A model generated the notes under the pieces. The model had not been told where the DNA came from. It saw nothing but the letters and a program-made list of their open reading frames with translations, and searched no databases. Below, piece by piece: positions 16,652-25,054 of a stretch of 64,000 nucleotides of DNA (positions are counted from its first letter, which is position 1; each line of letters starts with the position of its first letter). Where the stretch lies: the NCBI RefSeq assembly GCF_037974265.1, contig NZ_CP150233.1, positions 6,758,001 to 6,822,000 on the forward strand, written 5' to 3'. Source of the DNA: Paenibacillus sp. FSL R5-0623. GTDB lineage: Bacteria; Bacillota; Bacilli; Paenibacillales; Paenibacillaceae. A program made the position numbers and the translations under genes.

Positions 16652-17350
16652 TCAGTCTTTTTTGGATTTCATGGTAAGCGGCGCATTCTTCATCATCGGG
16701 TACGTAGAGAGAAGTAGCGCACCACCAATACACCCTAGAACGGTAAACAATGTCATCATATTCACACTCGCAAACCACTTCATCCACTCCCCCAAATCTG
16801 CGAAGACAACGATCAGTGTGATCATTAGACCTACCCCAAAGAACATAATGAAGAAGTTACGCATCCCCAAGCGCATCCAACAAACCGTTGGGAAGACAGA
16901 GATTCCCAGTACGAGAAAGCCGCACATCAGATCGATCCACAGGTAGGATAAGAAATGATATTCGCTTGAATACAACATGCCCGGTTGATAAAGGGTTACG
17001 TCAACAATTCCTTTTTCCTGAAGCAGGTGTAAGAGGAAATACGCCACATGCAGAATGACCATGGTGCCTGCAACCATCCATACCGAGTTCATATAGAAGG
17101 ATTTCATAAATTGAATTCGTGTACTGCCCATACCAATCGCAACCGGAAACAGTGTAATCATTCCCCCGATTGCAAACGTACATATCCCTCCGTACATGGG
17201 ACCAAACAGTTGCGTAGTATACGAGACATCAAATATGAAGCCAATGGCCAGATATACAACGGCGAGCATCAGAGCGATGGATGAAAATATGCCCAAATAC
17301 AAACGCATATCATCGCGAATCAGTCGGTTCGTACCTTTTACTGCGTTCAT
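16652..17350 (-). CDS. ABC-2-like membrane protein of a YtrA-type operon
   Basis: 232 residues with about six membrane helices and a short basic tail (MKSKKD). It overlaps the ABC ATPase gene by four bases and is the third gene of a GntR-ATPase-permease operon, so it is the membrane partner of that ATPase. Comparable ytr-type systems respond to cell-wall antibiotics, but the export substrate here is not known. Sequence alone gives no family beyond a generic ABC-2-like permease. Confidence 0.8.
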   Translation of the reverse strand: MNAVKGTNRLIRDDMRLYLGIFSSIALMLAVVYLAIGFIFDVSYTTQLFGPMYGGICTFAIGGMITLFPVAIGMGSTRIQFMKSFYMNSVWMVAGTMVILHVAYFLLHLLQEKGIVDVTLYQPGMLYSSEYHFLSYLWIDLMCGFLVLGISVFPTVCWMRLGMRNFFIMFFGVGLMITLIVVFADLGEWMKWFASVNMMTLFTVLGCIGGALLLSTYPMMKNAPLTMKSKKD

Positions 17351-18222
17351 GGTTTAACCCCCTCTTGATTACGGGTCCTGTTAACCAAATAATCTTGTAA
17401 TGTCGCTTTCTCAATGGAAAGCCCCTGCGAATGAGCGATATCCTTCCACATTTTCGAGTAGGGCTCATCAATCATCACTTTCACAGTTGATCCTATCTGG
17501 GAAGACTCTATAACTTTAACACCTGCTGTGACTCGTTTGATATCGTCAATTACCCCTGTTAGAAGAACTCCTTTTTCGCGCATCTCTTCCATCGGTTGAT
17601 TTAACAACACTTCTCCGGCTTGCAAAACGATAAGGGACTCACATAAAGGCTGAATCTCCTCGATATGATGACTGGATATGAGAATCAGACGCGGGTTATC
17701 TTCATAACTTTCCAGTAGCGCATTGTAGAAGAATTTACGCTTCTCAGCATCGAGTCCATTGGTAGGTTCATCCAGAATGGTTATCTTTGCATTACTGGCA
17801 AGACCCAATATAATCTGGGCAGCAGTCTTCATGCCTTTCGAAAATTTAATGATCTTTTTCTTCGTCGGTAGTTCGAACACATCGATTAAACGTTCCGCCA
17901 AATCCTGATCCCACTGCGGATGAAAATATTGCCCCATTTGAACCATGTCACTAACCGTCCAGTTTTTCCCCAGGGGATGATTCTCCTGGATGTAGCACAG
18001 ATGCTCTTGGGCAGCCAGATTATTATAGGGGTCTTGGCCCATGATCTGAACGGTTCCACTGTCCGGGCGGTTATGCCCTGCCAGTAAACTCATCATGGTT
18101 GTTTTACCCGCTCCATTTCTTCCCCAGATTGCACTAATGATTGGCTCACTCTCATGTAGCGTAACCTGGTTCAGAACGGGCGTCTTCTGGTAGCTGTAGT
18201 TGACCTGCTCCATATGAATCAT
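17347..18222 (-). CDS. ABC transporter ATP-binding protein (YtrB-type)
   Basis: 291 residues. Walker A is GRNGAGKTT (about 34-42), the signature is FSKGMK instead of LSGGQ, Walker B is ITILDEP, and the H-loop is SSHHIEE. A C-terminal ~80-residue extension follows the ATPase core. The SKGMK signature and the gene order after a GntR regulator match YtrB/BcrA-like drug or lantibiotic exporters. The ATG overlaps the regulator stop by four bases, and its own stop overlaps the permease start. Confidence 0.92.
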   Translation of the reverse strand: MIHMEQVNYSYQKTPVLNQVTLHESEPIISAIWGRNGAGKTTMMSLLAGHNRPDSGTVQIMGQDPYNNLAAQEHLCYIQENHPLGKNWTVSDMVQMGQYFHPQWDQDLAERLIDVFELPTKKKIIKFSKGMKTAAQIILGLASNAKITILDEPTNGLDAEKRKFFYNALLESYEDNPRLILISSHHIEEIQPLCESLIVLQAGEVLLNQPMEEMREKGVLLTGVIDDIKRVTAGVKVIESSQIGSTVKVMIDEPYSKMWKDIAHSQGLSIEKATLQDYLVNRTRNQEGVKP

Positions 18223-18599
18223 AACTCACTCTCCTTATCCTTCTTGCCGCGAATCAGATCAATAATCATGTCTTCATTCATGTGAATCCGTCTGGCTTCT
18301 TCAAGTAAAGGCTTGATGTATTCTTCATAAAAGTCTTGCTTCCGTTCAACGAGCAATGCTTCTCTTGCTCCCTTTGCAACAAACATTCCAACACCTCGCT
18401 GTTTGTATATAATCCCCTTGTCTACGAGCTCCTGCAGTCCTTTGCGGGCTGTAGCCGGATTAATATTGTAGAAGCGTGACAGTTCATTGGTTGAGGGAAC
18501 CTGTTCTTCCACCTTCAATCTGCCCTCCACAATATCGTCCATAATCATCGTGGCAATCTGATGAAAAATAGGCTGAGATTCATCCAAAGTCGATTTCAT
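18219..18599 (-). CDS. GntR-family repressor, YtrA subfamily
   Basis: About 126 residues: an N-terminal winged helix (QPIFHQIATMIMDDIVEGRL, VPSTNELSRFYNINPATARKG-type) and a short C-terminal helical dimerisation tail, the compact YtrA layout without a ligand domain. Members repress their own ABC operon. The start was put at the ATG at 18599 (GGAAG just ahead); an in-frame ATG at 18626 gives nine more residues but has no ribosome site. A perfect palindrome at 18641-18662, between promoter and gene, is the likely self-operator. Confidence 0.88.
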   Translation of the reverse strand: MKSTLDESQPIFHQIATMIMDDIVEGRLKVEEQVPSTNELSRFYNINPATARKGLQELVDKGIIYKQRGVGMFVAKGAREALLVERKQDFYEEYIKPLLEEARRIHMNEDMIIDLIRGKKDKESEL

Positions 18600-18640
18600 G
18601 TGCTTCCAACTTTCATACGTATTCATTAGTCAGTTAGTCG

Positions 18641-18662
18641 GTTAGTTACTCATGTAACTAAC
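18641..18662. promoter_or_regulatory. GTTAGTTAC palindrome, likely autoregulatory operator
   Basis: GTTAGTTAC-TCAT-GTAACTAAC has perfect 9-bp arms. On the minus strand it directly follows a TATACTAT -10-like sequence (18662-18670 region) and precedes the GntR gene. Additional half sites (CAGTTAGTC) lie next to it. Confidence 0.7.
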
Positions 18663-18698
18663 TATAGTATACAAAGACGCAAATGTAAATAGGCGAAC

Positions 18699-18869
18699 TT
18701 AATTCATCGCCTTTCCTACCTTGGCTCTGTTGTATTGATTAATAAGACCGTCCAGGACTACGGATTGCTGGATCACTTCCGGATGAAGCAGACTGCCGTA
18801 TTCCATATGCATGCGATATAACAACTGTCTGGCATCTTCGATCCGTGATATCAAATCCAGGCGATCCAT
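18699..18869 (-). CDS. Spo0E-like aspartyl-phosphate phosphatase
   Basis: 56 residues from the ATG at 18869, which has a strong AAGGAGG ahead. The protein is two helices with the Spo0E signature SVVLDGLI (SxxLDxLI), preceded by IEDARQLLYRMHMEYG. Such small phosphatases remove phosphate from Spo0A~P and so restrain sporulation. It lies just downstream of the receptor/peptide pair and its terminator, on the same strand. Confidence 0.87.
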   Translation of the reverse strand: MDRLDLISRIEDARQLLYRMHMEYGSLLHPEVIQQSVVLDGLINQYNRAKVGKAMN

Positions 18870-18960
18870 AGTATTCCTCCTTTTTGTCATATTTTAGTGT
18901 ATTATGCCAATCAAAAGCGCATGTGAGATACGACATACTTATTCTTCCACTTTGATACAC

Positions 18961-18996
18961 AAAAAAGAACGCTTCTGAAATGAATTCAGAAGCGTC
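18961..18996 (-). terminator. terminator after the peptide gene
   Basis: ACGCTTCTGAA and TTCAGAAGCGT form a near-perfect stem followed by six U's on the minus strand, ending the receptor/peptide transcript. Confidence 0.88.
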
Positions 18997-19009
18997 CATT
19001 GGTTCAGGC

Positions 19010-19150
19010 TTATGTCCCTAAACCGTGATCATTTGTTCGGTAAATTGAAGGGTCTGGATTCTCCACAGTCGGGACAGGTCCAGTAACAGGAGCTACAATG
19101 CTCATCAATATACTACATGTAACTATCAGCAAAGCCAGCTTTCTCTTCAT
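19010..19150 (-). CDS. putative signalling pro-peptide (AloP-like), overlaps receptor gene
   Basis: 46 residues. The basic start MKRK is followed by a hydrophobic stretch (LALLIVTCSILMSIVAPV), a secretion signal, and a polar tail PVPTVENPDPSIYRTNDHG plus LGT. GAGGTG lies ten bases before the ATG, which is inside the last 38 bases of the receptor gene in another frame, so the two are translationally linked. A terminator follows at once. This layout is that of pre-pro-peptides of RRNPP systems (Phr, PapR, AimP, AloP). The C-terminal NDHGLGT resembles the HG-containing mature peptide I recall for an AloP of P. polymyxa. The mature form is inferred. Confidence 0.72.
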   Translation of the reverse strand: MKRKLALLIVTCSILMSIVAPVTGPVPTVENPDPSIYRTNDHGLGT

Positions 19151-20495
19151 TGAGTTTCTGCACCTCACCAATCAAGATTTTGTACTGCTGTATAGCTGTG
19201 TCAGACGCATATTCCCTGTATTGCTCAAACAGTCCGACACCTCTAAGCATACCTCGTCCACTGCTAATTTCAATAGAAAATTTTAAACTATCCAGAACAA
19301 ATTCTATCCCTAAATGAAACTCGTCTTTCTTTAAATAATATGCACCCAAATCTGCTAAAAGTCGTAAATATCGATCATCCGTAACCTGTCTGCTCACTTT
19401 GCCAATCCGATTTCTCTGTTCTTGATAAGTGAAGTATGTCTCATATTGATCGAGTACATGATCTATGTTCATATCATAACGGTTAGCAGCCGTTACAATA
19501 TCACAAAGTGCTGGGAATATCTCATTTTCCTTCGTTGAGATATACGCGAGGTAGTCAGGTAATACTTCAAACTGCCCAGCCATTAATTGATATATATAAC
19601 GATTACCCTCAGCCCATTCCTGAAACTGATGAATAACCACCTGTTCCTCAGGTTCAGGTTCTTTCACCCAACTATAATCCGTGTACAACGCAACATACTT
19701 TAATGCCATTTCATAGTTGTTCATGTGGAAGTGGGCACTTCCACACGCTAAATATGCATACATAATATAAAAAACGATTGGTCGTTTGGTCTCTTCTGGT
19801 TTCCTTCGGCCATTCATCTCATAATGGATGGCTGCTTTCACCTTCAGTTTTTCAGATAGTTCCTGAACCTTGCTCCATCTGTGAAGTGATGCAAATGCAT
19901 TAATTAGTTCGTTAAGCGCATCCAATTGATAGCGCTCATCCAGCCGATCCACATAGTATTCGAACCGTGCTGCAATAATCAGATTCCGCTGCTGATCATT
20001 GGTCAGTCCCAACCGGAATAGTCGATACTGACAGAGTGCAAGCCGCTCGGAATGTTGCATTTTCTCGCTTTCAGCAATGTTCTCATATAGAAGAATGGCC
20101 GGTTTGAATTTACCCGCTTGGTAGAATTCTTCAGCCACATCAAATAACAAAGGAATATAGGATAGATTATCCATCATTAGACGGATAACCTCTTCAATAC
20201 AGTCCAACTTGTCCAACTCGGCACAGCGATGAAGGAAGGGTCCCAGTCTTCGCCAGTCCGGGGTCGCGTGTACAAAACACTCATCTATGTATAACTCATA
20301 GAAGTAACCTTCTTCCAGTCTCATGGCGGAAGTAATGCGATCCAACTGCTGCATGGCAATAGGCCGATTTTTATTCAAAATATTGCTGAGCGTACCCGAA
20401 TTAATCCCTGACGTTTCCGAAAAATGACTAATGGACATCTGTTCACGCTTCAGATAACTTTCCAAGTGATCGCGTATCGTGGTTGTCGACTCCAA
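19113..20495 (-). CDS. HTH-TPR peptide receptor/transcription regulator (AloR-like, RRNPP)
   Basis: About 460 residues. The N-terminal XRE-type helix-turn-helix (about 5-60: LKREQMSISHFSETSGIN, SGTLSNILNKNRP) is followed by ~380 residues of helical repeats (FYQAGKFKPAILLYENI, YEMALKYVALYTDY, YYLKKDEFHLGIEFVLDS), the TPR peptide-binding superhelix. This architecture and length match RRNPP receptors such as AimR, NprR and AloR. The TTG at 20495 is preferred because GGAGG is ten bases ahead; an ATG at 20525 lies upstream of that site. Its 3' end overlaps the small exported-peptide gene, supporting a self-contained cell-cell signalling pair. Confidence 0.86.
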   Translation of the reverse strand: MESTTTIRDHLESYLKREQMSISHFSETSGINSGTLSNILNKNRPIAMQQLDRITSAMRLEEGYFYELYIDECFVHATPDWRRLGPFLHRCAELDKLDCIEEVIRLMMDNLSYIPLLFDVAEEFYQAGKFKPAILLYENIAESEKMQHSERLALCQYRLFRLGLTNDQQRNLIIAARFEYYVDRLDERYQLDALNELINAFASLHRWSKVQELSEKLKVKAAIHYEMNGRRKPEETKRPIVFYIMYAYLACGSAHFHMNNYEMALKYVALYTDYSWVKEPEPEEQVVIHQFQEWAEGNRYIYQLMAGQFEVLPDYLAYISTKENEIFPALCDIVTAANRYDMNIDHVLDQYETYFTYQEQRNRIGKVSRQVTDDRYLRLLADLGAYYLKKDEFHLGIEFVLDSLKFSIEISSGRGMLRGVGLFEQYREYASDTAIQQYKILIGEVQKLNEEKAGFADSYM

Positions 20496-20570
20496 ACGAA
20501 CACCACCCTCCAAAATAAAAAACATAAACGGGATTATCGGTATGCAAAAGTAATTATATGTAATTAGAAA

Positions 20571-20587
20571 GTATCGGTCAATACGAT
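20571..20587. promoter_or_regulatory. TATCG/CGATA inverted repeat upstream of receptor gene
   Basis: TATCG-N7-CGATA lies about 75 bases before the receptor start, with a further TTATCGGTA at 20533. This is a possible self-operator; evidence is weak. Confidence 0.3.
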
Positions 20588-20694
20588 AATTTCAACTAAT
20601 TTGTATTAAAACCATTTTAATCCTTTTATAAAACAGACAATCATATCCTTATTTTATATCGGAAACACGTCTGGCATCAAACCTGAAAATAGAC

Positions 20695-20724
20695 AAAAAA
20701 CACGAGCCATCCACGGGCTCGTGT
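20695..20724 (-). terminator. terminator of aldo/keto reductase gene
   Basis: ACACGAGCC pairs with GGGCTCGTGT, followed by six U's on the minus strand. Confidence 0.88.
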
Positions 20725-20767
20725 CCTCAACTGACTCAGCAGTCAGTATGCTCACTATAACTTGGAT

Positions 20768-21685
20768 TTAAGGCAGTATATTACCTGCCGCACGGTAAAT
20801 TTCATACCACTCTGGACGAGTGAGATGAACATCTCCTGCTTTTACACAGTCTTGCAGACGTTCAATATTCATCGTGCCTGTCACAGGTTGCATCTGTGCA
20901 GGATGACGAAGCAACCATGCGATTGCAATCGTTGTATTGCTCACGTCATACTTCGCAGCAATCTCATCGATCTTTGCATTCAATTCCGGGAACTTGTCGC
21001 TACCCAGGAATACACCTTCGAAGAATCCGTACTGGAACGGGGACCACGGCTGAATGGTGATATCATGCAGACGACAATAATCCAAGATACTGCCGTCACG
21101 GTTAACCGCAGCGTCGTTCTCCATGTTCACGTTGATGCCACTGTCAATCATCGTCGTATTGGTAATACTCATCTGCAACTGATTGGCTACCAGTGGCTGT
21201 TTCACGTATTTTTTCAACAATTCGATCTGGTTCGGATTCTGGTTGGATACCCCGAAGTGACGTACTTTACCTTCGCGCTCCAGTTGATCAAAGGCTTCAG
21301 CCACTTCCTCCGGCTCAACCAATGCATCTGGACGGTGCAGCAGCAGAACGTCAAGATATTCCGTTTTCAGACGTTGCAGGATGCCATCGACTGAATTCAG
21401 GATGTGCTCTTTGGAGAAATCAAACATGCCTTTGCGGATACCGCATTTGGATTGAAGAATCATATTTTCACGAACTTGGGGATTCATCTGTACTGCTTCG
21501 GCGAAGATCTCCTCACATGTTCCTGTACCATAAATGTCGGCATGATCAAAGAAATTCGCGCCAACCTCCATTGCAGAACGAACAAAATGTTCGGCTTCCT
21601 TACCGTCTAGTGAATTAATCCGCATGCAGCCCACCGCAACTACAGGTACTTCTAGTGCACTGCTGCCCAATTTAATCGTTCTCAA
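20768..21685 (-). CDS. aldo/keto reductase, YdhF-like
   Basis: About 305 residues, NAD(P)H-dependent TIM barrel. Catalytic tetrad residues are visible: Asp47 and Tyr52 in FDHADIYG, the Lys of ILQSKCGI and the His of VLLLHRPDAL. The cofactor region GVSNQNPNQIELL and the C-terminal TGTMNIERLQ are typical of the YdhF subgroup. The carbonyl substrate is unknown. The start is TTG at 21685 with GGAGGG eight bases ahead; an upstream ATG at 21751 would add an untypical 22-residue lead. Confidence 0.9.
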   Translation of the reverse strand: MRTIKLGSSALEVPVVAVGCMRINSLDGKEAEHFVRSAMEVGANFFDHADIYGTGTCEEIFAEAVQMNPQVRENMILQSKCGIRKGMFDFSKEHILNSVDGILQRLKTEYLDVLLLHRPDALVEPEEVAEAFDQLEREGKVRHFGVSNQNPNQIELLKKYVKQPLVANQLQMSITNTTMIDSGINVNMENDAAVNRDGSILDYCRLHDITIQPWSPFQYGFFEGVFLGSDKFPELNAKIDEIAAKYDVSNTTIAIAWLLRHPAQMQPVTGTMNIERLQDCVKAGDVHLTRPEWYEIYRAAGNILP

Positions 21686-21832
21686 GATGTTTTCCCTCCA
21701 TATTCGAATATTATCGTGTATCTTACTTTTGATTGTGACATATATCTGCAATCGGTTTCAATAGATTTATCCTACTTTCATATGGAGAAATGATAGGTTC
21801 TTCATTCCAGCCTATAGATCCAAAAAAATAAG

Positions 21833-22729
21833 TTATACTTCTTCCGGTATGATAACCTCAATATGCCTTGGCAGGACACGGATATGAATCGGCAGGGCAG
21901 GACCTTCTTCCCCATCTACATTGGTGCGAATGGCTTCGTCTGAGCGAACATGAACTTCTTTGGCTGTAAAATAGTCCACGTCCTTATGGTCTTTCAGACT
22001 GCCAAATAAAAGGGATGTGCCAAGGGTCAGACTGTTGAACACACTGATATTACGAACAACAAAACAATGTATCAAACCATCGTCCACCTTTGCATCCGGG
22101 GATAACTTCTCGAATCCTCCGACCGAATTGGTCAGCGCCGCCAGAAAAAGTGGCGATTCACCCTTCCAGATCTGTCCGTCATATTCGATGGTTAGATGAT
22201 TGGCTGGTGTATTCACCAGGTCTTTCAAGCCTTCTTTGAGATATGCGAATGATCCCAACTTCGACTTCTCTTCTGAAGATACGGAGAACAAGGCTTCTGC
22301 CAAAGAACCCGCAGCCACAACGTTGGCAAACAGGCGATCATTGATTTTCCCCATATCCACGATATGGGTCTGATTCGAACGTAACTGCCTAATGGCTTCT
22401 TCCGGGTCAAGCGAGATATTCAGCGCACGCGCAAAATCATTCACCGTACCTAGTGGTATAACGCCCAGTCGGGGACGATGATCCTGATCCATCATGCCGT
22501 TAATCGTCTCATGCAGTGTACCGTCGCCTCCGATGGAGATGACCAGATCACAGCCATCTTTGCAGGCGCTCAGACAGTAGTTGGTGGCATCACCTTCCCC
22601 GGCCGTCTCATTAACAACCACCTCATACTGCTGTGACTCCAGAATTTCTCTGACTTGGGACACATACTGCTCGGCCTCTTCCTTACCTGACGATGGATTA
22701 CTAATGATCATGGCTTGGCGCATACTCAC
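21833..22729 (-). CDS. lipid kinase, diacylglycerol kinase family (DgkB/YegS-like)
   Basis: 298 residues. The nucleotide site ISIGGDGTLHETINGMM and GVIPLGTVNDFARAL are diagnostic of the DAGK catalytic domain; the C-terminal lobe ends with EEGPALPIHIRVLPRHIEV. Such soluble kinases phosphorylate diacylglycerol to phosphatidic acid, recycling lipid released by lipoteichoic acid synthesis. The start is GTG at 22729 after GGAGGGG. The gene stands alone. Confidence 0.92.
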   Translation of the reverse strand: MSMRQAMIISNPSSGKEEAEQYVSQVREILESQQYEVVVNETAGEGDATNYCLSACKDGCDLVISIGGDGTLHETINGMMDQDHRPRLGVIPLGTVNDFARALNISLDPEEAIRQLRSNQTHIVDMGKINDRLFANVVAAGSLAEALFSVSSEEKSKLGSFAYLKEGLKDLVNTPANHLTIEYDGQIWKGESPLFLAALTNSVGGFEKLSPDAKVDDGLIHCFVVRNISVFNSLTLGTSLLFGSLKDHKDVDYFTAKEVHVRSDEAIRTNVDGEEGPALPIHIRVLPRHIEVIIPEEV

Positions 22730-22970
22730 ATCTTCCCCTCCAAAATGGCATCTTTACTTCATCATTACCCGTTTCAAGGGTGGGTTGAATAGGGTCTGTG
22801 GGAGATGTACTATTTTTTTTGATAAACATGTCTCTGAAGAGTGCAGAGCAGGGTTTGTTTCATATAGAATAGAAGTAGAGAAATACCCATTACGAAATTT
22901 CTTGTTCCTTTTCCCTGTTGACGGGTTAATAACTGTAGATATGCTTTGAGCCGAACCTGCATATGTTAAA

Positions 22971-23031
22971 CTATTCAATTCACACTGAACACTCCCGTGG
23001 GCAGAACAACCTTCCGGTCGCTGTTATCGTG
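22971..23031. repeat. degenerate fragment of palindromic element (copy D)
   Basis: CACTCCC..GGCAGAACAACCTTC and GGTCGCTGTTATC match the internal left block of copies A and B; no right half is found. Next to it, 23041-23157 is a different hairpin element, which may have interrupted it. Confidence 0.6.
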
Positions 23032-23040
23032 TAACTACTA

Positions 23041-23157
23041 GAATCAATTTCATAATACCTTTAGCTGCTTCAATCAAGGCTAGATATAGATCAAAATGGT
23101 CCAATTTGTCTATATCTAGTTACAAAAATTCATTTTAATGAGTTATGAAATTGATTC
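23041..23157. repeat. 117-bp palindromic element with 15-bp terminal inverted repeats
   Basis: GAATCAATTTCATAA (23041-23055) is perfectly inverted at 23143-23157. Inside, CTAGATATAGA (23080-23090) is inverted at 23109-23119. It lies 60 bases upstream of the LRR protein gene, so it could be a small mobile element or a structured leader. No ORF. Confidence 0.75.
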
Positions 23158-23225
23158 AATATACTTATCTAACTCAATCTGTTCGGATTATTTTATAATT
23201 TTAAAAATCGGAGGGAATGCATGCA

Positions 23226-24743
23226 ATGAGAAGAATGACGCTACTATTTCTAGTATTCATCCTGAGTCTCGGGGCATCGGGGCAAGCCATGGCTTACACA
23301 ACCACGGACTTGGGCGAGGGAATCATTGAAGATCCTGCTTTGGAGGACGGACTGAAGCTAATCCTGAACAAACCTCTGGATGCGCCCTTAACTTCAACGG
23401 ATCTGGAGCAGCTTGAAGTGGTGGATCTGAGCAATGCAGGTATTCACAGCCTGTCCGGTCTCGAATATGCAACCAACCTGACACACCTCCGATTATATGG
23501 GAATGAGATTGAGGATCTCACACCGCTGGAGCACCTAACCCAGCTTCGCGAGATCGATGTTCGCAATAATTACATTACATCCATAGACGCACTTACTGAA
23601 TTGAAAGACTTGGGACGGCTGTATATCAGCAATAATTCCATTTCTTCTATAGAGGTTGTACGTGGGTTCAACCGATTACATACGTTCCACGCCAGCGGTA
23701 ACCAGATTGCCAGTCTTGCGGCCCTCTCGGATGCGGATGCACTGAAGTGGCTTGAGATCTCGAACAATACCATTAGCGATCTGACACCGCTCATGGGTAA
23801 AACCCGGCTCCAACAACTCAACATAGCAAACAACCTGGTTCAGACGCTGGACGTACTTGCTGAATTGCCAAATACACTGCGGAATCTGAATGTGGCAGGC
23901 AACCAAATCACGGATCTGACACCACTGGCGCACATGACACGCCTTCGGACACTTGATATCTCTGGTAATCAAGTACAGCACCTCAAGGGGATTGAGGGAC
24001 TGACTGGGCTGACGGAGCTGAATGCAGAATCCAATCAGATCTATGATCTGGAACCTTTACGGCAGCTTTCCAGCCTGGATGTGTTAAAATTATCCAACAA
24101 CCGGGTGTGGGATCTGACACCGATTGCAGGTTTTACGTTTACCCGTGATCAGTCAGCGACAAATGTTATACAGGATATCTCGGCGTCTACCTCGTTATCC
24201 TCGGGTATTCAAACGTCTGTCTCAGAGGTTGAGCCTGCCGGACTCACAGTGCAGAATAATTATCTGGATGTTGTGAGTGGCAGTCATACGATGCAGCTTC
24301 TGAACCGGATGAATGTGCGTGAGCAGAAACGAACGCCGCAGGGCAGCTTCCAACGTCTGATTGAAGGGTCCACCACTGCCTATGTCGGGGATCGTGCTTA
24401 TGCACTGGATGCTGCACCTTTTATCGATGAAGGGCGCACCTATGTGCCTCTGCGTTTTGTCTCGGAGCAGTTAAATGCCCGTGTGAACTGGAACAGCGGT
24501 ACGCGCGAAGCCGTGATCACACAGCATGATAAGACCATCCGCTGGAGCGTGGGTAACAAACAAGTTGCCGTGAATGATACGCTTGCGATCAATGATGCTC
24601 CTCTTCTGATGAAAAATGGTAAAGCTTTTGTACCGGTACGCTTCATCTCGGAGCAATTCAATACGACGGTTGCATATATCGGAAGCAGCAAAACGATTCT
24701 GATTTTTGAAAATAAACAGCTTGGTGAGACTGTACAGCCTTGA
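23226..24743 (+). CDS. secreted leucine-rich-repeat protein with copper-amine-oxidase-like N domain
   Basis: About 505 residues. A signal peptide ending GQAMA precedes about ten internalin-type LRRs of 22 residues (NNYITSIDALTELKDLGRL, NQITDLTPLAHMTRLRTLD; about 55-310), a linker, and a C-terminal stalk domain (Cu_amine_oxidN1) with FIDEGRTYVPLRFVSEQLN and KNGKAFVPVRFISEQFN, common at the surface of Paenibacillus. LRRs suggest protein or glycan binding outside the cell; the ligand is unknown. ATG 23226 was chosen because GGAGGG lies ten bases before it and only one base before the ATG at 23217. Confidence 0.9.
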   Translation: MRRMTLLFLVFILSLGASGQAMAYTTTDLGEGIIEDPALEDGLKLILNKPLDAPLTSTDLEQLEVVDLSNAGIHSLSGLEYATNLTHLRLYGNEIEDLTPLEHLTQLREIDVRNNYITSIDALTELKDLGRLYISNNSISSIEVVRGFNRLHTFHASGNQIASLAALSDADALKWLEISNNTISDLTPLMGKTRLQQLNIANNLVQTLDVLAELPNTLRNLNVAGNQITDLTPLAHMTRLRTLDISGNQVQHLKGIEGLTGLTELNAESNQIYDLEPLRQLSSLDVLKLSNNRVWDLTPIAGFTFTRDQSATNVIQDISASTSLSSGIQTSVSEVEPAGLTVQNNYLDVVSGSHTMQLLNRMNVREQKRTPQGSFQRLIEGSTTAYVGDRAYALDAAPFIDEGRTYVPLRFVSEQLNARVNWNSGTREAVITQHDKTIRWSVGNKQVAVNDTLAINDAPLLMKNGKAFVPVRFISEQFNTTVAYIGSSKTILIFENKQLGETVQP

Positions 24744-24785
24744 GTCGTGTCTCACGTTCATTTCCAGCCATAAGAGAATATGAGA

Positions 24786-24836
24786 AACACAGCGAAAGTC
24801 CCCGTATGAACAATCAGCGGGGACTTTCGCTGTGTT
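24786..24836 (+). terminator. very strong 19-bp stem-loop after LRR gene
   Basis: Perfect 19-bp arms (24786-24804 and 24818-24836), with no T-run behind. It probably terminates or protects the LRR transcript. The remaining bases to 25054 hold no gene; the GH30 promoter should lie here but no clear -35/-10 pair was seen. Confidence 0.6.
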
Positions 24837-25054
24837 ATAACAGTTGTGTTATGACATTGGATAATGGTATATGGACATCGCCAATCACAAGCAAATACAG
24901 CATACGAAATGCCTGTGCTGAAACAAACTCGTGATGTTCTATCTTGGATTAGGGTAAATTTCACACGGTTTAGCATATCTTCTTTTGCAGTGGAAGTTGT
25001 TATACTGAACGTAATATATATGACAGCTGAAGTTCAAGCGAGGAGGAAATTCAC

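Noticed and set aside
22754..22978. 74-codon minus-strand frame between the lipid kinase and LRR genes
   Set aside because: No ribosome site, overlaps the palindromic fragment, no conserved pattern.
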